Shown here: positions 1-11,505 of the stretch, piece by piece
Position numbering within the stretch: the first letter of the stretch is position 1
Layout of the letters: every line of letters starts with the position of its first letter
Source of the DNA: Papiliotrema nemorosa
Taxonomy: Eukaryota > Basidiomycota > Tremellomycetes > Tremellales > Rhynchogastremaceae
Assembly (NCBI GenBank): GCA_032158125.1
Contig: JASKOT010000007.1
Coordinates: forward strand, 620,001 to 684,000
Reading direction: 5' to 3'
Length of the DNA stretch: 64,000 bases
Made by a program: the position numbers and the translations under genes
Notes under the pieces: model-generated
Database searches by the model: none
Told to the model about the DNA's origin: nothing
Seen by the model: the letters and a program-made list of their open reading frames with translations, nothing else

Positions 1-751
1 ATGAGCCGTCGTACTCGCATGAGCACAAGACACGTGGTCTCGGGAAATCTCAAGGACTCATGAGTAAACCGACTTGTCGGACAATCTGGACGCGGTTGCA
101 AGCAGTGGACGTAAATCGTACATTCGTGCATGACTTCAAAATATCCATCCCTATCAAATTGACAAGCTGACTGTTTAAGATCTGTATCATCAGCACAGCT
201 CCCCTTCGATTCCACAAGAGAAGAAAAGTATGAGGAGAAGAGGGGAGATCAGGGACGCCCACGAGCGTATAATAAAGGTGTGGAAATCGTCCAGTCGAGT
301 CCTCACGATTAACGAATAGGACTGGTGCCAACATATATATCATCATAAAGGGGAAGAAGGAGGGGTGAGGGGCGTGACGTCCAGGCAGTGAAAAGAGGGC
401 TTACCTATGGGCTCAAATGGCAATGTGTATGAGGTGAGCTTAGCAAGAGAAGGATAATCTCGAAAGTTTGTCGAAAGAGAGCCAAATAGCATGACGTGTC
501 AGTTGCCAAAGCGCTTATCAGAGCACCTTATATTTTCCTCCTGACGTCACGACTTTTACTTCTCCCCCACTTTTATTTGTTTTGACTCGCTCGGTTGAAA
601 ACGCATTCGGATGAAAATCTCTTATTCCTTCTTATCTATCTTAACTTGACACTTGGCTCTCGTCTGCTCGTTTCACAGCTTGTACATCTATCAGCACGTC
701 TCTGAAAGGTCCTCATACACGCACAGCACCATATACAGTCGCGTATCCACC
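1..751. other. Intergenic, upstream of the PQ-loop gene
   Basis: I see no supportable gene here. Open frames on both strands are short and lack an ATG-led, spliceable structure. The last 200 bases are pyrimidine-rich, as expected for the promoter and leader of the gene that starts at 752. The first few dozen bases could belong to a transcript beginning outside the window. Confidence 0.5.
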
Positions 752-1859
752 ATGGGTCTCTCTCTCACAGCTGACCAGCTGTCCACCATTGTGAGTAGCT
801 CCACCTGCTCACGTGCCCTTGGAAATCGTCAATCACGACGATCGACCACCATGCGCCCGGTTCATTCTACCTTGGACTCGATCAGGAACACTTGCTGATC
901 ATTCCAGACGGGATACATGTCCCTTGCATGTTGGATTGTGGTCTACTCGCCTCAAATATGGGAAAATTATCAACTCAAATCGGGTGAAGGTCTATCCGTG
1001 ACTTTTATCGTTTTATGGTTGTTGGGCGATATCACCAACGCGTTAGGAGGAGCCATGGCTAACTTGTTACCGACAGTCATCATCCTTGCCGTCTACGTGC
1101 GTTGTCTGTCCTCGACTTCCCGCCGCGTAGCTGACCAACAGTATACGCTATGCGATATCGTCCTGCTCATTCAGGTGTATTACTACCGACGTCTGAAAGC
1201 TCAAAAAGCCAAATCTCGCTCAGACGACGAATCGGCCCCTCTCATCTCTTCAACCCCGGCTCAACCTAAACCTCTCTTACCTCCGTCATTGGAGTACCCA
1301 CTGTTGCTCCTCTTTGTGCTCGGTGCAGGAGTTGGGGCGTGGTATCTCTCCGCAGAGGACGATAGCGTCTCCATCCCTGAGAAACCGGGCAAAGGCACAG
1401 AAGTGACATTGGAGTGGAAATCTCAAACCCTCGGATGGCTCTCGGCAGTATTGTACTTGGGCAGTCGAGTCCCACAAATCTTGCACAACTAGTACGTTCA
1501 ATTCTCCATAAGCCCCAAGAAGTATTTCTGACGAAGTAGCAAAACGCGATGCGCAGGGCTTTCCCTCGCCATGTTCTTCTTCTCGATCTCAGGCAGTGAG
1601 TCCATCTTTGCACATTCTTGAACAATGGTATGAGCGGCACAGCTGATTTGCAGATGTGACATATGTCATTTCCATCCTAATCATCTCCCTTGAACCCAAA
1701 TACCTAGTCGCCAACGCATCATGGCTCGCCGGATCGGGTCTCACCATCTTCTTGGATCTATTCGTATTGGCTCAATTCGCCGTGTTCAACTGGCAAGATC
1801 GTCAAGCAGCCGAAAACAAGGTGTTTAGCGATGCGGAGATTGCGACGGAGGACGATTAG
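752..1859 (+). CDS. PQ-loop repeat vacuolar amino-acid transporter (Ypq/PQLC2 type)
   Basis: Five exons (752-790, 908-1096, 1142-1491, 1540-1595, 1654-1859) join into 279 residues. The family comprises seven-helix lysosomal/vacuolar exporters of cationic amino acids. Exon 2 carries the first PQ-loop (VVYSPQIWENYQLKSGEGLS). Exons 3-4 carry the second (SRVPQILHNYKTRCAGLSL), which appears only when the acceptor at 1539 is used. Hydrophobic helices fill the rest, and the middle has a polar loop (KAQKAKSRSDDES, about residues 100-115). The length fits the family. The ATG at 752 is the first in frame and is followed by a 39-nt exon. Vacuolar location and substrate are inferred from the family (S. 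cerevisiae Ypq1-3, human PQLC2). No close neighbour suggests a shared pathway. Confidence 0.88.
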
Positions 1860-2800
1860 GTGCAGCGTTCGGGATAGCTGAGAGACTTGGAAGAGGAGCC
1901 GGAAAGGGTGAGCTTCACTCGATGGGTAACGGTTATTGGGGATGCAGAATTGTATGCCCCTTGAGGAAGATGCGATTCGTACGGAGGGAGCGTAGATGGG
2001 CGCTGTAAATCTTGGATAAGACAGTATATTACATTCCGAACATTGCTGTACATTACGCATTCATCGCATCATGCATCTTGATCGCCTAGGCCGCAATCAC
2101 AGACCGCTCGAAAATCTGTATAAGGGAACCTCAGCAACGACTCGGCTATCTATTGGACGCAGCGCAACTGGTAGGACTAATCCTTTGGGCGTGGGACCTA
2201 AGCAAAACTCGATAATAATTCAGACATCTCTCGAACGTATTCAGACTTCTACACTTCCGATCATAGTGTGCATGCAACCATGCGACATGTGTGGGCACTG
2301 ATTTTCATTCGGCCGATCAGATTGAACTGCTCATCTCGGCGCAAAATAGCGGAAGGCGGAAGGCGGACGAAGGACGATTGCGTATGGACTTCATCCACAC
2401 AACGCTTCTGTAATAGTCGTATGATACTTCTCAGAACTTCTTACTGTTTGCATACTCTGTTTTCTCTCTGCCTCGTATACTAAGACCCGTCCGATTTGAG
2501 CAGCTGTCGAGCGACACACTGAAGGGGTCGTATCAAAGGATACTGAAACGCGTTTCGTAAAGCGAACCCACCTTTCATCCTTCTCAGCTGCTTTGAAAGC
2601 GAACTCAGAGCAGGATGTCTTGGACACTCGCTGACGGCACAAGTACCTCTCGAGCATACATTGACTGGCCGATACCTGTAGACTGAAGTACAACCTGTAG
2701 ACTTTGCCACTCGCACCGCACCAAGCCTCCCGTCGTATGTACTGTAGAAAATACACTCTCTGCTAATCTAGCGTAGCGCCCCAGGACTACTGCAACGACC
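1860..2800. other. Intergenic, about 0.94 kb
   Basis: No gene is supported. Short open frames on both strands lack plausible splice partners. The region holds the 3' end of the PQ-loop gene and the promoter of the deaminase-like gene. One palindrome TGCATGCA sits at 2269-2276, about 525 bp upstream of the ATG at 2801. Confidence 0.5.
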
Positions 2801-4429
2801 ATGATCCTCGACATCTCGTAAGTCCCGCCCTCAGCTACTCTCTTCCCAAAAATTCTCCAGACATGCTATCAATCAAACTGAGCGGACAGCACCTCGTCGT
2901 TCGAGGCGTCTCAACAAGTGGCGCAACTGATCATTGACCGGATCAACGCTTTCTCACCGACCATGCATCGAAAGTTTGTACTGGGTCTTCCAGCTAGAGA
3001 ATCATTCATCGAAGTATACAGGTTTCTAGCCAAGTTCTGTCGCGCCCAACAGGTGTCTTTCGAGGTGGGTAGAGAAGTCTTTTCAGGCATAGAGCACTTT
3101 TAAGACCTCAGTTGTCCCCGAGCACGCGGACTGACGATAGTTTGTGGTCGTGGTGATTATCGATGAATATGCCGGGATTGGCGCTGAGAATCACCTGAGC
3201 CACGCCCATTTCATGGAAAGAGAATGTGAGTACCTGGCCGCATACTTCCGCATCCATCATCCCCGTGTCAGATTTTGTCTCACCTCTTCTTGACGGGTGC
3301 CACGAGAAACAGAGAGACTGACGATAGACTTCTCGCAAGTCGACCTTCCACCGGGACAGATTCACCTCCTCAACGGCGCCATCCGAGATCCTGAGATGGA
3401 ATGTGCGGTATTTGAGTCGCGTATCATTGCTCTAGGAGGTATACACCTATTGATCGTTGATCTAGGCCAACTAGGTCAACTCGGATGGAACCAGCCGGGT
3501 CTCAGTCTGTCTTCGAGGACTAGGGTGGTCTCTTTATCGAAGTCTGTACAGGATCAGGTGAGTTGTCCTCCCTGATCCTCACAAAAACTCACCTGATTCA
3601 CATATTCCCTTTTGCCACTGATTCCGATACACTCCCCATTCATTTGCTGCGCATGAACAGTGTCAAAGGGGCGGATGTGCTAATATACAGACTGAAGAGA
3701 ATCATCAGCCTTCTCACGGACTGACCATGGGCTTGGGAACCATTCTCGAGTCAAACGAGATTATCGTTCTCGCCACGGGATCACACCTCGCTGAAGCTGT
3801 TCAAGCCTGTTTTGGCGGGGGAATAAGCCACCTCCACCCAGCTAGCATTCTACAGCTTCATCCAGAGGTTATCACTTACTGCGACGTCTCCGCCGCTTCC
3901 CGTAAGCCTTAGTCCCCATTCGAAAGACGATGAATGGGCGGGCTAACTTATAGTGCTCGACGTCGAAGTCAGAAAGATCCTCTCTCCCGCGCCCAAGCTG
4001 GAAGTTTCACCTACAGATACCCTCCCCTCACTCCCTTCTCCAAGTATATCCACCCCTTCCGACGCCTTTTCACTGACCCTACCACTGGGTCTCGGCATCT
4101 CACTGACGACTCTCCCTTCTCCCACTCTTGAACCCATCCCTGAGTCTCTCGAACATCCCAAATCACCCCCTCTCTCACTCACCAATGTCGGGTCGACTGG
4201 TGGTGGGGTATCTGTATCAGAGCTGACTAATGCGTTGAGCTCCACTGGTGACGGCCGACCTGTGAAGATACTGAAGAGAAGACCAGGTTTGAGATTGATC
4301 ACTACCGCTTTGCCGGTCACTCACACACGACCGATGAATCAGCTTGGGGAGAACAACGTACAAGCCTTGAACTCCAGACTGATCAACGTTCAAGAAGGTG
4401 AGCAAGATGATGCGGGTCCAGGATGGTGA
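2801..4429 (+). CDS. Glucosamine-6-phosphate deaminase-like protein lacking key catalytic residues
   Basis: Six exons (2801-2817, 2890-3064, 3141-3225, 3328-3557, 3691-3901, 3954-4429) give 397 residues. Residues 1-265 follow the NagB/GNPDA fold throughout: FVLGLP near 40, IIDEYAGI with Asp72, a GxxxQLGWNQPG loop, SLSSRTR, GLTMGLGTILES, and a C-terminal LDVEVRKIL. Active deaminases convert GlcN6P to Fru6P plus ammonia. In bacterial NagB, Asp72 drives isomerisation and Asp141, His143 and Glu148 open the ring. Here 141 is Leu, 143 is Gln and 148 is Gln, and the numbering falls in register without adjustment. The phosphate-binding turn after GLP (normally TGSSP) reads ARESF. About 125 Ser/Pro/Thr-rich residues are added at the C-terminus. 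The fold is intact, all splice sites are canonical and there are no stops, so this looks like a maintained pseudoenzyme rather than a decayed gene. Confidence 0.8.
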
Positions 4430-4663
4430 ATGACCCTGGCGGCTTGAGGTGGGGTTGTGGCTACACACGTCTGACGAGTTGTACCTAGAGACGCCTCGCG
4501 TTCACATCAGAGTTTGTACTGTACATTAATGCATGACAGTTCCAGCGTAAGAATGGTTTATCATCAACATGTCCATGCAACAAGACTGAGAAAAGTATCA
4601 TTCCGTGACAGAGGGGTAAAAATCGTAAAGGGTCGTTTTCGTCTACTCATCCGTTCTAATTCA
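4430..4663. other. Convergent intergenic spacer
   Basis: Short spacer between two convergent genes. It presumably holds both 3' UTRs. I see no gene in it. Confidence 0.5.
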
Positions 4664-7321
4664 CTATATCGCCGCGTGCTTTCGTCGAAGTCCCACACCG
4701 TCTTCTTTCAATCGTCGGAGGCCTTCTTCGCCCAGACTTTCCTTGACCATTCGCAAGATGTCCGGTACGCTGCGACCGACTTTGCTTGGTTGTTGCGGTC
4801 GTCCGGGGTGATCCTTGCGATCTCGGTATGTCAATAATGAATAGAGCTCTGAAATCTGATCGGCCTAGCGATGAGTGCTGTCCTTCATGTCACGAACGGA
4901 CGTAAAACGGCACACTCACCTTCTGCTCCAGAGTATCAATGACCTCTTTGAGATGCTCCGCGAGGACTCTACGCTTGGCGACGGCGCTCGCCGCATCCAG
5001 GATTTTGTACTGATCCGCCAGCTCGGCATAGATTCTGCCTTGTCAGTCGACTCTGTGTGTACAAGCAGCATCGACCTACGCCTTGTAATGAGCAAAATCC
5101 GCTTCGAGTTCTGCGATAACCCTGGACAGCACTGTCTGGGGCGGAATGTCATGGCCATCGTCTTTGCCGAGAGCGGTGGGCGCTTTCGTTCGAGCATGTT
5201 TGACGTTGTCATTTCGTGCTGTAGTCTTCTGATGGCCAACGTTGGGGATATCTCGCTCAGTCTCGTCAAGGGCCGCAAAGAAATCTTCCTCGTCTTCCGC
5301 CCGAATGGAAGGGAAAGGACTTGAAGGTCCTTGTTCAACAGGCACTTGACTCCTCCTCGTCCTCGTCCTAGATCCATGGGTCGGAGTCGGTGATACGTGT
5401 CCATCATCAGAAGCCGGTGGAGTAGGATGTCGATGCGATGGGGCGGAAGTCCGGGTAGGCGGTGCAGCAGAAGGTGGCATCACACGGGTTGCTTGACTCG
5501 CTACTTCGTGCACACCTTGACGAAGTCTCGAAGGTGCCGCTCGAGCGGGAGGAGCAGGAGTGGGAGGTACCCTTTCTCGTCGCTGTACATCTTCCTGAAT
5601 CCGGATCAAATCTTCGTCTTGCTCTTCTCGCCGAGCTTGTCGAAATTGATGTGCCGCCTCGGCTTCCTCCACACGCATCGTGCGTTCTCCTCTAGCCCTT
5701 CGACGAGTGTCTAGGCCTTGTTCCACAATGCCGCCCAGTCGATGGACCTCGTTGCCCAGCCGCTCTACCTCCCGACGAAGGGACACTAGCTCGTCTCTGA
5801 CAGAATGGCTTGGACGGGGAGGGGACAGATGAGCCGGTGCAGTCTGTGCGTTCCGCAGATCTGCCACAAGCGACTTGCTCTGCTCCAACTCGGCTGTGAG
5901 TCGAGCCAGGTGGTTTCGGAGGGATTTGATCAGGTCTTCAAGGGCTAAACATTGTTAGCATTATTGTACTCGTTTTGGAGTATCCACGCACCTGTCTTTT
6001 CCCCAATGACCTCTCTGAGACGACCACCGCCTTGTTGCTTCGCAGCATCCACTTCGCCCCTCGCCTGTTCCAGCTCGACTTCAAGCTCTCGAACTCTTCT
6101 CCTTGACACTGAGTTCTCCGTCTCCAGAGCACGCAGTCGAGCATGAAGCGTAGCGAGTGTCTGAGGGATGTTTGCTAAATCATCAGTCATCCATTCTGCT
6201 ATCGACAAAGATGCACCAGCTCACCTCCATTATCTCCTCCGACCTGAGCGTTCTTGTCCAACCCGCCAAACTCACCACCCTTGGCAGGAGTCTCCATCAA
6301 TCCCGTCATTCCGGTGACATCGCCATCGCCCATGACCCGTCCCGGGGCAGAAGCAGGTCTCTTGGTAGTATTTCCCTGAAGAGCCCTGAGTCTGTCCCTT
6401 TCCTTCTCCTTCGCAGGATTCTTCCTCGCTGGAGTATCGCCGAACGAATGAACAGGCTGGACGTTATGTCGTCCAGTCTCACCTAGAGCGTTTCTCTTCC
6501 TAAGATCGTTCCCCAGATCATTCGCCATGGCTGTGAATCTACTATTGCTTTGTTGTGTTTCTTTCGCAATGTTGTGCGAGGCCGAAGAAGAGCGAGAACC
6601 AGATCGAGAAGACGGCGGGGACGGTAACGGGTCATTCCGATTGAGCGTCAACGATAGGTTCTGTGCATTGCCATTTATCGATGAGAAGGGAGAGGGGCTT
6701 CTGGGAGGGGACAATGCGGCAAAAGGTGAAGTAGGTCGAGGCGATATCTTCTGTCCAATCAGCTGTTTCCCTCATCCTTGTTTGCATTGAACTTACCCCG
6801 CCCATAACTTTCCCTAGTTCACCTACAAGTCTGCCCAGACTTCGTTCGGGGTCAAATTCGTCTGTACTCATATCTTCCATCCCCCTTGCTGTCCTGAAGA
6901 TACCCTCGCCAAGGGTGACCGCACTAACGTGATGATTGGCCGTAGAGACGGGACTATCAAATTCGCTTCGGATACTCCTCGCGCTCATTCCGCTGACCTT
7001 CCTCCCTGCAGCTCGGGGAGTACCATGTGGTCCTTGAAGTCCTGTGTGGGTGTGTCTAGGTAGGTCAAAAGGGAGAGGACGTCCGGTATCACCTTCACCG
7101 AACGCTCGAGGGTATTCGATGGACGACATGGAGGTCATGGAGGATGAAGAGGTGTCATGAGGTGATGAGATTCGCCGAGGTGCGCCCTGTATAGTATGTG
7201 AGGATGTAGACGAGGTGATCAGCGATCCGAGGGAGAGAGAGTGAAGATCGTGGTCTATTGTGTTTTCAAGTCTACGACGTTCCAGGTCGATGGCCGAAGG
7301 GAGAATAGGTTGCGGATCCAT
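4664..7321 (-). CDS. Cep57/Ppc89-type spindle-pole body microtubule-binding protein
   Basis: Six exons on the minus strand. The first 350 or so residues are Ser/Pro-rich and look disordered. A coiled coil follows (LATLHARLRALETEN onward, through the segment encoded near 5700-6170). The C-terminus is the diagnostic part: VIAELEADFAHYKAIYAELA, then LAEHLKEVIDTLEQKISELY, then SLLTYRDRKDHPG, which matches the Cep57 microtubule-binding domain. Two splices restore this domain: HYKA|IYAEL (intron near 5045-5080) and EQK|ISELY (intron 4856-4919). A short basic tail ends at 4664. Ppc89 anchors spindle-pole components in fission yeast and Cep57 acts at centrosomes, so a scaffold role here is inferred. 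The start at 7321 is the first ATG in a long frame. In-frame codons further upstream are not ATG. Confidence 0.8.
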
Positions 7322-7827
7322 CGCGTGCAATCGTCAATCGTTGCAAGATAAGTGATCTCACGGTACTCGTTCTCCACTTATGCTGATGGCAGGGGATCAC
7401 GGTGGGGAGGACGAGTGGGAGATGTATTGGTTGAAGAGTGAAAGGGTTGAGTGAAGTGGTTTGTTGTTTATCGCCCAAAGAGAAATCAGTCACGTGTGGA
7501 GACCCCACACACTCGGTCCCTATCCACATCTCGTTCAGGATGATGCTATGCATCGCAGGCGTGTCCGTATCATGCCTACATGCATGACATGCAGGTATTC
7601 GAGCAGGCTCTTAGATTAGTTGAGTGGCGTGCATGCAGTCTTGACGTTCGATGGGGTAACTCATGGATCTACCGCTCGAAGAGAGAACTGTGGCACATTG
7701 GCTCTTTCACGGTGATTCATCATTCGAGCCGTGAGTACAATTCCTATTCGCAACATGTTCAAGGAACGAATAGAACTGAAAGGCAGTCAGGTCTATCGAT
7801 CTATATGCATCAGGTTCTGACACATAT
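7322..7827. other. Intergenic, about 0.5 kb
   Basis: Promoter side of the Cep57-type gene and 3' side of the ferric reductase gene. No gene is seen. It contains TGCATGCA at 7630-7637, and a related ATGCATG about 50 bp away. Confidence 0.5.
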
Positions 7828-10195
7828 CTACCAACCAAACTTCTCCACGGACAGCTCGATAGGCGCTTGTCCAGCATATACCCTCTTGGCAGTATTCACC
7901 TCCCTCACCGCTTTCCTAGTGTCAAGACTCAACAACTCCGGTCCACAGACAGAAACTCCCATCGTAGTTTGACACTTCTTCACTTGCTCCTCCATCACAC
8001 CTCTGAGATTCGCCCGACCCGCTCGGAAAGTAGTCAAGCTCGCCACTTGTTCGCTCAGCTTCATCTCCAACCCTGTCTCCTTCTCGTTCATCCCTCTCTG
8101 CTCTTTGTTTTCCCCCGATCCTCTTCGACTGGAACCCACGATCAAACTACCACCTGACCCTTCCGCCGATCCGACTTCCGATCCCGCCTTCTCCGTATCA
8201 CGGGATTCAGGAGCTGAGTCTACAGGCTGATGGGAAATTTGCCGAGCGAGGATCTGTGTCAAACCTTCCGGCATATCAGGTTCGTCAGACGCTTTGCTCC
8301 TGGTCAAATGAACATCTACGGTCACTTCTATTCCCGAGGGGATGTCAATGATGGCTTCATTGAGGAGCGGAGTGATCCAGTTGATATCCCTAATGTGGCG
8401 AATGTTCCATACGAGGCGCAATGATCTAACAGCGGATCGCCCTTCGCGGTGAGCGGCAAGGATGGACAGGAAGATGGAGAGGACGTGGGTGATACCCGTC
8501 CCACCTGATATCAGGTTCCGCATGACACATCTTTGAGTAAGGTCACTTACCAGCGATGAGGAGGACCGAGTCATGATGTGTATAAGAGTGGGAGATACCA
8601 TATGGACCATCGAGGTAGCAGGGTATGCTTGTTGATTTTTCCTCCTCAAGGTGATTGACGAGCTTCCGCGTGAAACCTAGCAAGTTAGTCAGGTGCAGTC
8701 GAGAGAATGAGGGCGACCATACCGTCATGTGCTCGAATGATGAATACCGCTGGGGCAGTGCCATCTTTCGAAGGTACGTTGGCGAAAGAGAAGGGATGTT
8801 GTTCGTATCTCAATGAAGCCACAGAAGGCATAGAAATGAGCCTGAAATCAGTATACCGCATTGTGGAGATGCAACGCCTAACGCATGTTGCCCTGGACCC
8901 CATCGAAGTAATGGTCGAGGAACAGAGAGGCGAACGATATCTTTAGTGACCAGCTCGACGGTACATTCCGAGCATTCCCGATTGTAACTGCGGAAAGGCA
9001 TCAACCATGCTTTGTTGATGATCGCCATCCTGGCCAGACCGACAAAGCGGTCGAATCCCCAAATGACGAATCCAGCCTGTCTCTCAGCCAGCTACCTAGA
9101 GTGATGATGGCTTACGATGATCCAAACTTGCAGATCTGCCTTGGGTCGGTGAAACCAAAGTCCGATCAAGAACAGCCTGGAAAGTCAGCCTCGAGCAATC
9201 CTCTCACTGTTTGGCATTTCTTGAGACTCACAGGACAAAGACGATATGAAGGACAAGGAAAGTCTCGTACATCACTCTCCTTGCCAAAGCAAAGGAAGAG
9301 AGCACAACAACGGTGAACGCAACCAATGCTATGACTCCCTGAGTATATCAGCTACCTCCGCGGGAAGTGAGATCACCACTCACATAGGTGAACACCCTGT
9401 TTCCCGGTCCATGCTTTCCGAGACTATACTATGAGCAACAGTGTCCCCCTTTCGAGGTCAAACTCACCCAAATACGCAGTAAGCAATCGTGTGAATCCAC
9501 GAAAAGAGATAGCAGATCCTCCCGGCGGCTCGATGGAGATAGTTGAGGTTTTGATAGCTTATACCAGTGAGGTACGAGATGGTGTTGTTCCGGGAGGCGA
9601 GACCAATAATCAATGGAATCTGCACTTGTGCCTGAAATCGTCAGCTTTGACTTGACGAGATGCGAAGTGCGACTTACCATCATTCCAAACTGCAGGTGAA
9701 TCTCCCTAGATCCTTGCTCTGCCATATCAGCGAGACCACGAAGAGGCAATACGACTCACGATACGTCTTGTACAGTGTCAATCCCAGACACACACCCAGA
9801 TACGCCAAGCTGAAGAACACCTCTGACACATTCGTACCCTTGTACAGAGCTACCGGGAAGCTTCTGACGTAAAATAAATTCTTTCTCCCTACTTCCACCG
9901 CATCCCATATTCTCCTTGGGGCGCTCTTCTGACCGACCTCCTGCCTGCTGTCGCGAGCAAGCGCTTTCCACCTTTGCCAGTATGCCAAAATGAGTCGAGC
10001 AATGTTGACCAATGTCAATGCTCCTACTATGCCCGCAACGATATACCAATGCCAGTACCCCGTTGTCGTGCGCACATAATCTATCTTTTTCACTTCTCTC
10101 GTCTTTGCAGATGTAGTCGTAGTCGTATGAGCCGCACCCGCTACCGCCGTAGCCGTCGCGTTTGTCAATGCTCTGACGACTTTTCTAGAGTCCAT
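7828..10195 (-). CDS. Ferric-chelate reductase (Fre family, NADPH oxidase superfamily)
   Basis: Multi-exon membrane flavocytochrome that would move electrons from NADPH through FAD and two haems to extracellular iron or copper chelates. The N-terminus (start ATG at 10195) has a first membrane helix (YWHWYIVAGIVGALTLVNIA). Later helices include VIALVAFTVVVLSSFALA and the haem-ligand region MYETFLVLHIV, followed by LIGLWFH. The FAD-binding signature is WGPGQHA with HPFSFANVP (near 8780-8980). The NAD(P) motif is GGTGITHVLSIFLSIL (near 8430-8540, spanning an intron). The C-terminus is ELSVEKFGW, a plausible Fre ending. It is divergently arranged with the aldo-keto reductase across 1.3 kb that contains three TGCATGCA palindromes. 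Iron regulation is likely for the family, but I identified no iron-responsive site. I did not resolve every intron. Confidence 0.87.
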
Positions 10196-11505
10196 CGCAC
10201 CTCAACCTGACGGGACTCTAAAGGTGGATGAGTGAGTGTGGTGGTGAGCAATGGGCTATCAGATACGGTGGATTCTATATATGGTCCGCCATTCGCTTGG
10301 CCGTTTTGTCACTGACAAAAACCGTGAGTGGGCTGCAGATCTCACCCGAAGAATCAGTGAAAAGACAGGCACTAGCTTGTATTAGAGCTGGGAATGTGGT
10401 GACTTCGGCCGGTGAATATGACTCCGAGGATCTCGAGGTGAGGGGTGCATGGTGCTGATGTCGATGATGCATATGAAACTGGAGCTAATCGAGGACGATG
10501 CGATCAGGGTTCACAGAGGGCTGACAATCTTAAGCAACAAATGCCAACCGGGTGAGCTCCGATGTCGCCGCTCTCGAGGCCCAATCCCATCGGCCGCAAT
10601 GCACTCAGGAGAGAGTATGTGACAGGGACGAATAAGAACAAGAGTGAATCACCCATACGCTAGTCGAAAAGCGACGTTGAAGCGAGATCAACCGCAAGGG
10701 AATGAAGAGCGAGCGAGGTATAAGTCAGATCTGTCTGAAAGTTTTCGTCAGTTGGGGTGATAGCCAAATCGGCCGAATGGTATCTGATAAGCCTCACCCC
10801 TTTTTTCGCTTCTTGTAGTCGGTGAGTATGGTGTGCATGCATGGCTGAGAATAGCATGTATACCTCTTGGCGTCCTATTCTCGGGTCCAAGAAAGCAGGT
10901 GAAAGCAAAGGGGTGGTGTGCACTCCGGCAAGAGCGGATGCACGAGGGAAGAGGAGGCCTGCAGTCGGCCAAGCTGCACCACGGGTATTTCTCGACATGG
11001 CCAACTCCGATCTCAAAGAGCGCACGTTGCATGCAGCTAGAACTATAGAATGATGGCACTGTGTGGATCCGAAACCTCATAAAGGTCACACTGCCAAACT
11101 CATGCGCAAGACTTGTGCAGCGGTAGCTTGCAAGGGGACTGATATAGGGCATTTGGCAACATCCCGCGACAGCGGTATCCCGGCAAAGGCTCTGTACCAG
11201 CAGGCGTACAGGCCAACTTGTTCTCAGAACGCTGCCAGTCCCCGTTCGTGACGAGATGAGACGTTGCTCGCCTTTGAGGACTTTGTTCGTATCATCTGCT
11301 TGCATGCACAAGATGGAGAAAATGAGCATCGCCCTCTGAATGGTCGGTATAAGAGATGAGCCGAAGGCTTTGAATGACGCCACTTCAGTCACGGAATCCG
11401 CTTCATGTCGGCGGCCCCTTCCTTTGGTCCTGCATCTTCCCCTTCATCGCGCAACATCCATCATCCCCTTGTCCATTCTCTTGATCCACTTCTAGCAACA
11501 TCAAA
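10196..11505. other. Divergent intergenic region, 1.3 kb
   Basis: Shared upstream region of the ferric reductase (-) and aldo-keto reductase (+) genes. The longest open frame (minus strand, 10748-11392) has no recognisable domain, no credible codon pattern and no partner exon, so I regard it as chance. The region is notable for three copies of TGCATGCA. Confidence 0.55.
10834..11308. promoter_or_regulatory. Cluster of three TGCATGCA palindromes
   Basis: Exact copies lie at 10834-10841, 11028-11035 and 11301-11308. The last ends 198 bp before the aldo-keto reductase ATG. A palindrome suggests a dimeric DNA-binding protein. The binder is unknown and the regulatory role is inference from recurrence and position only. 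Confidence 0.45.

Noticed and set aside
10748..11392. Minus-strand open frame of 214 codons between the ferric reductase and the aldo-keto reductase
   Set aside because: It has no domain, an implausible composition, no start context or partner exon, and lies in a shared promoter region. Likely a chance open frame.
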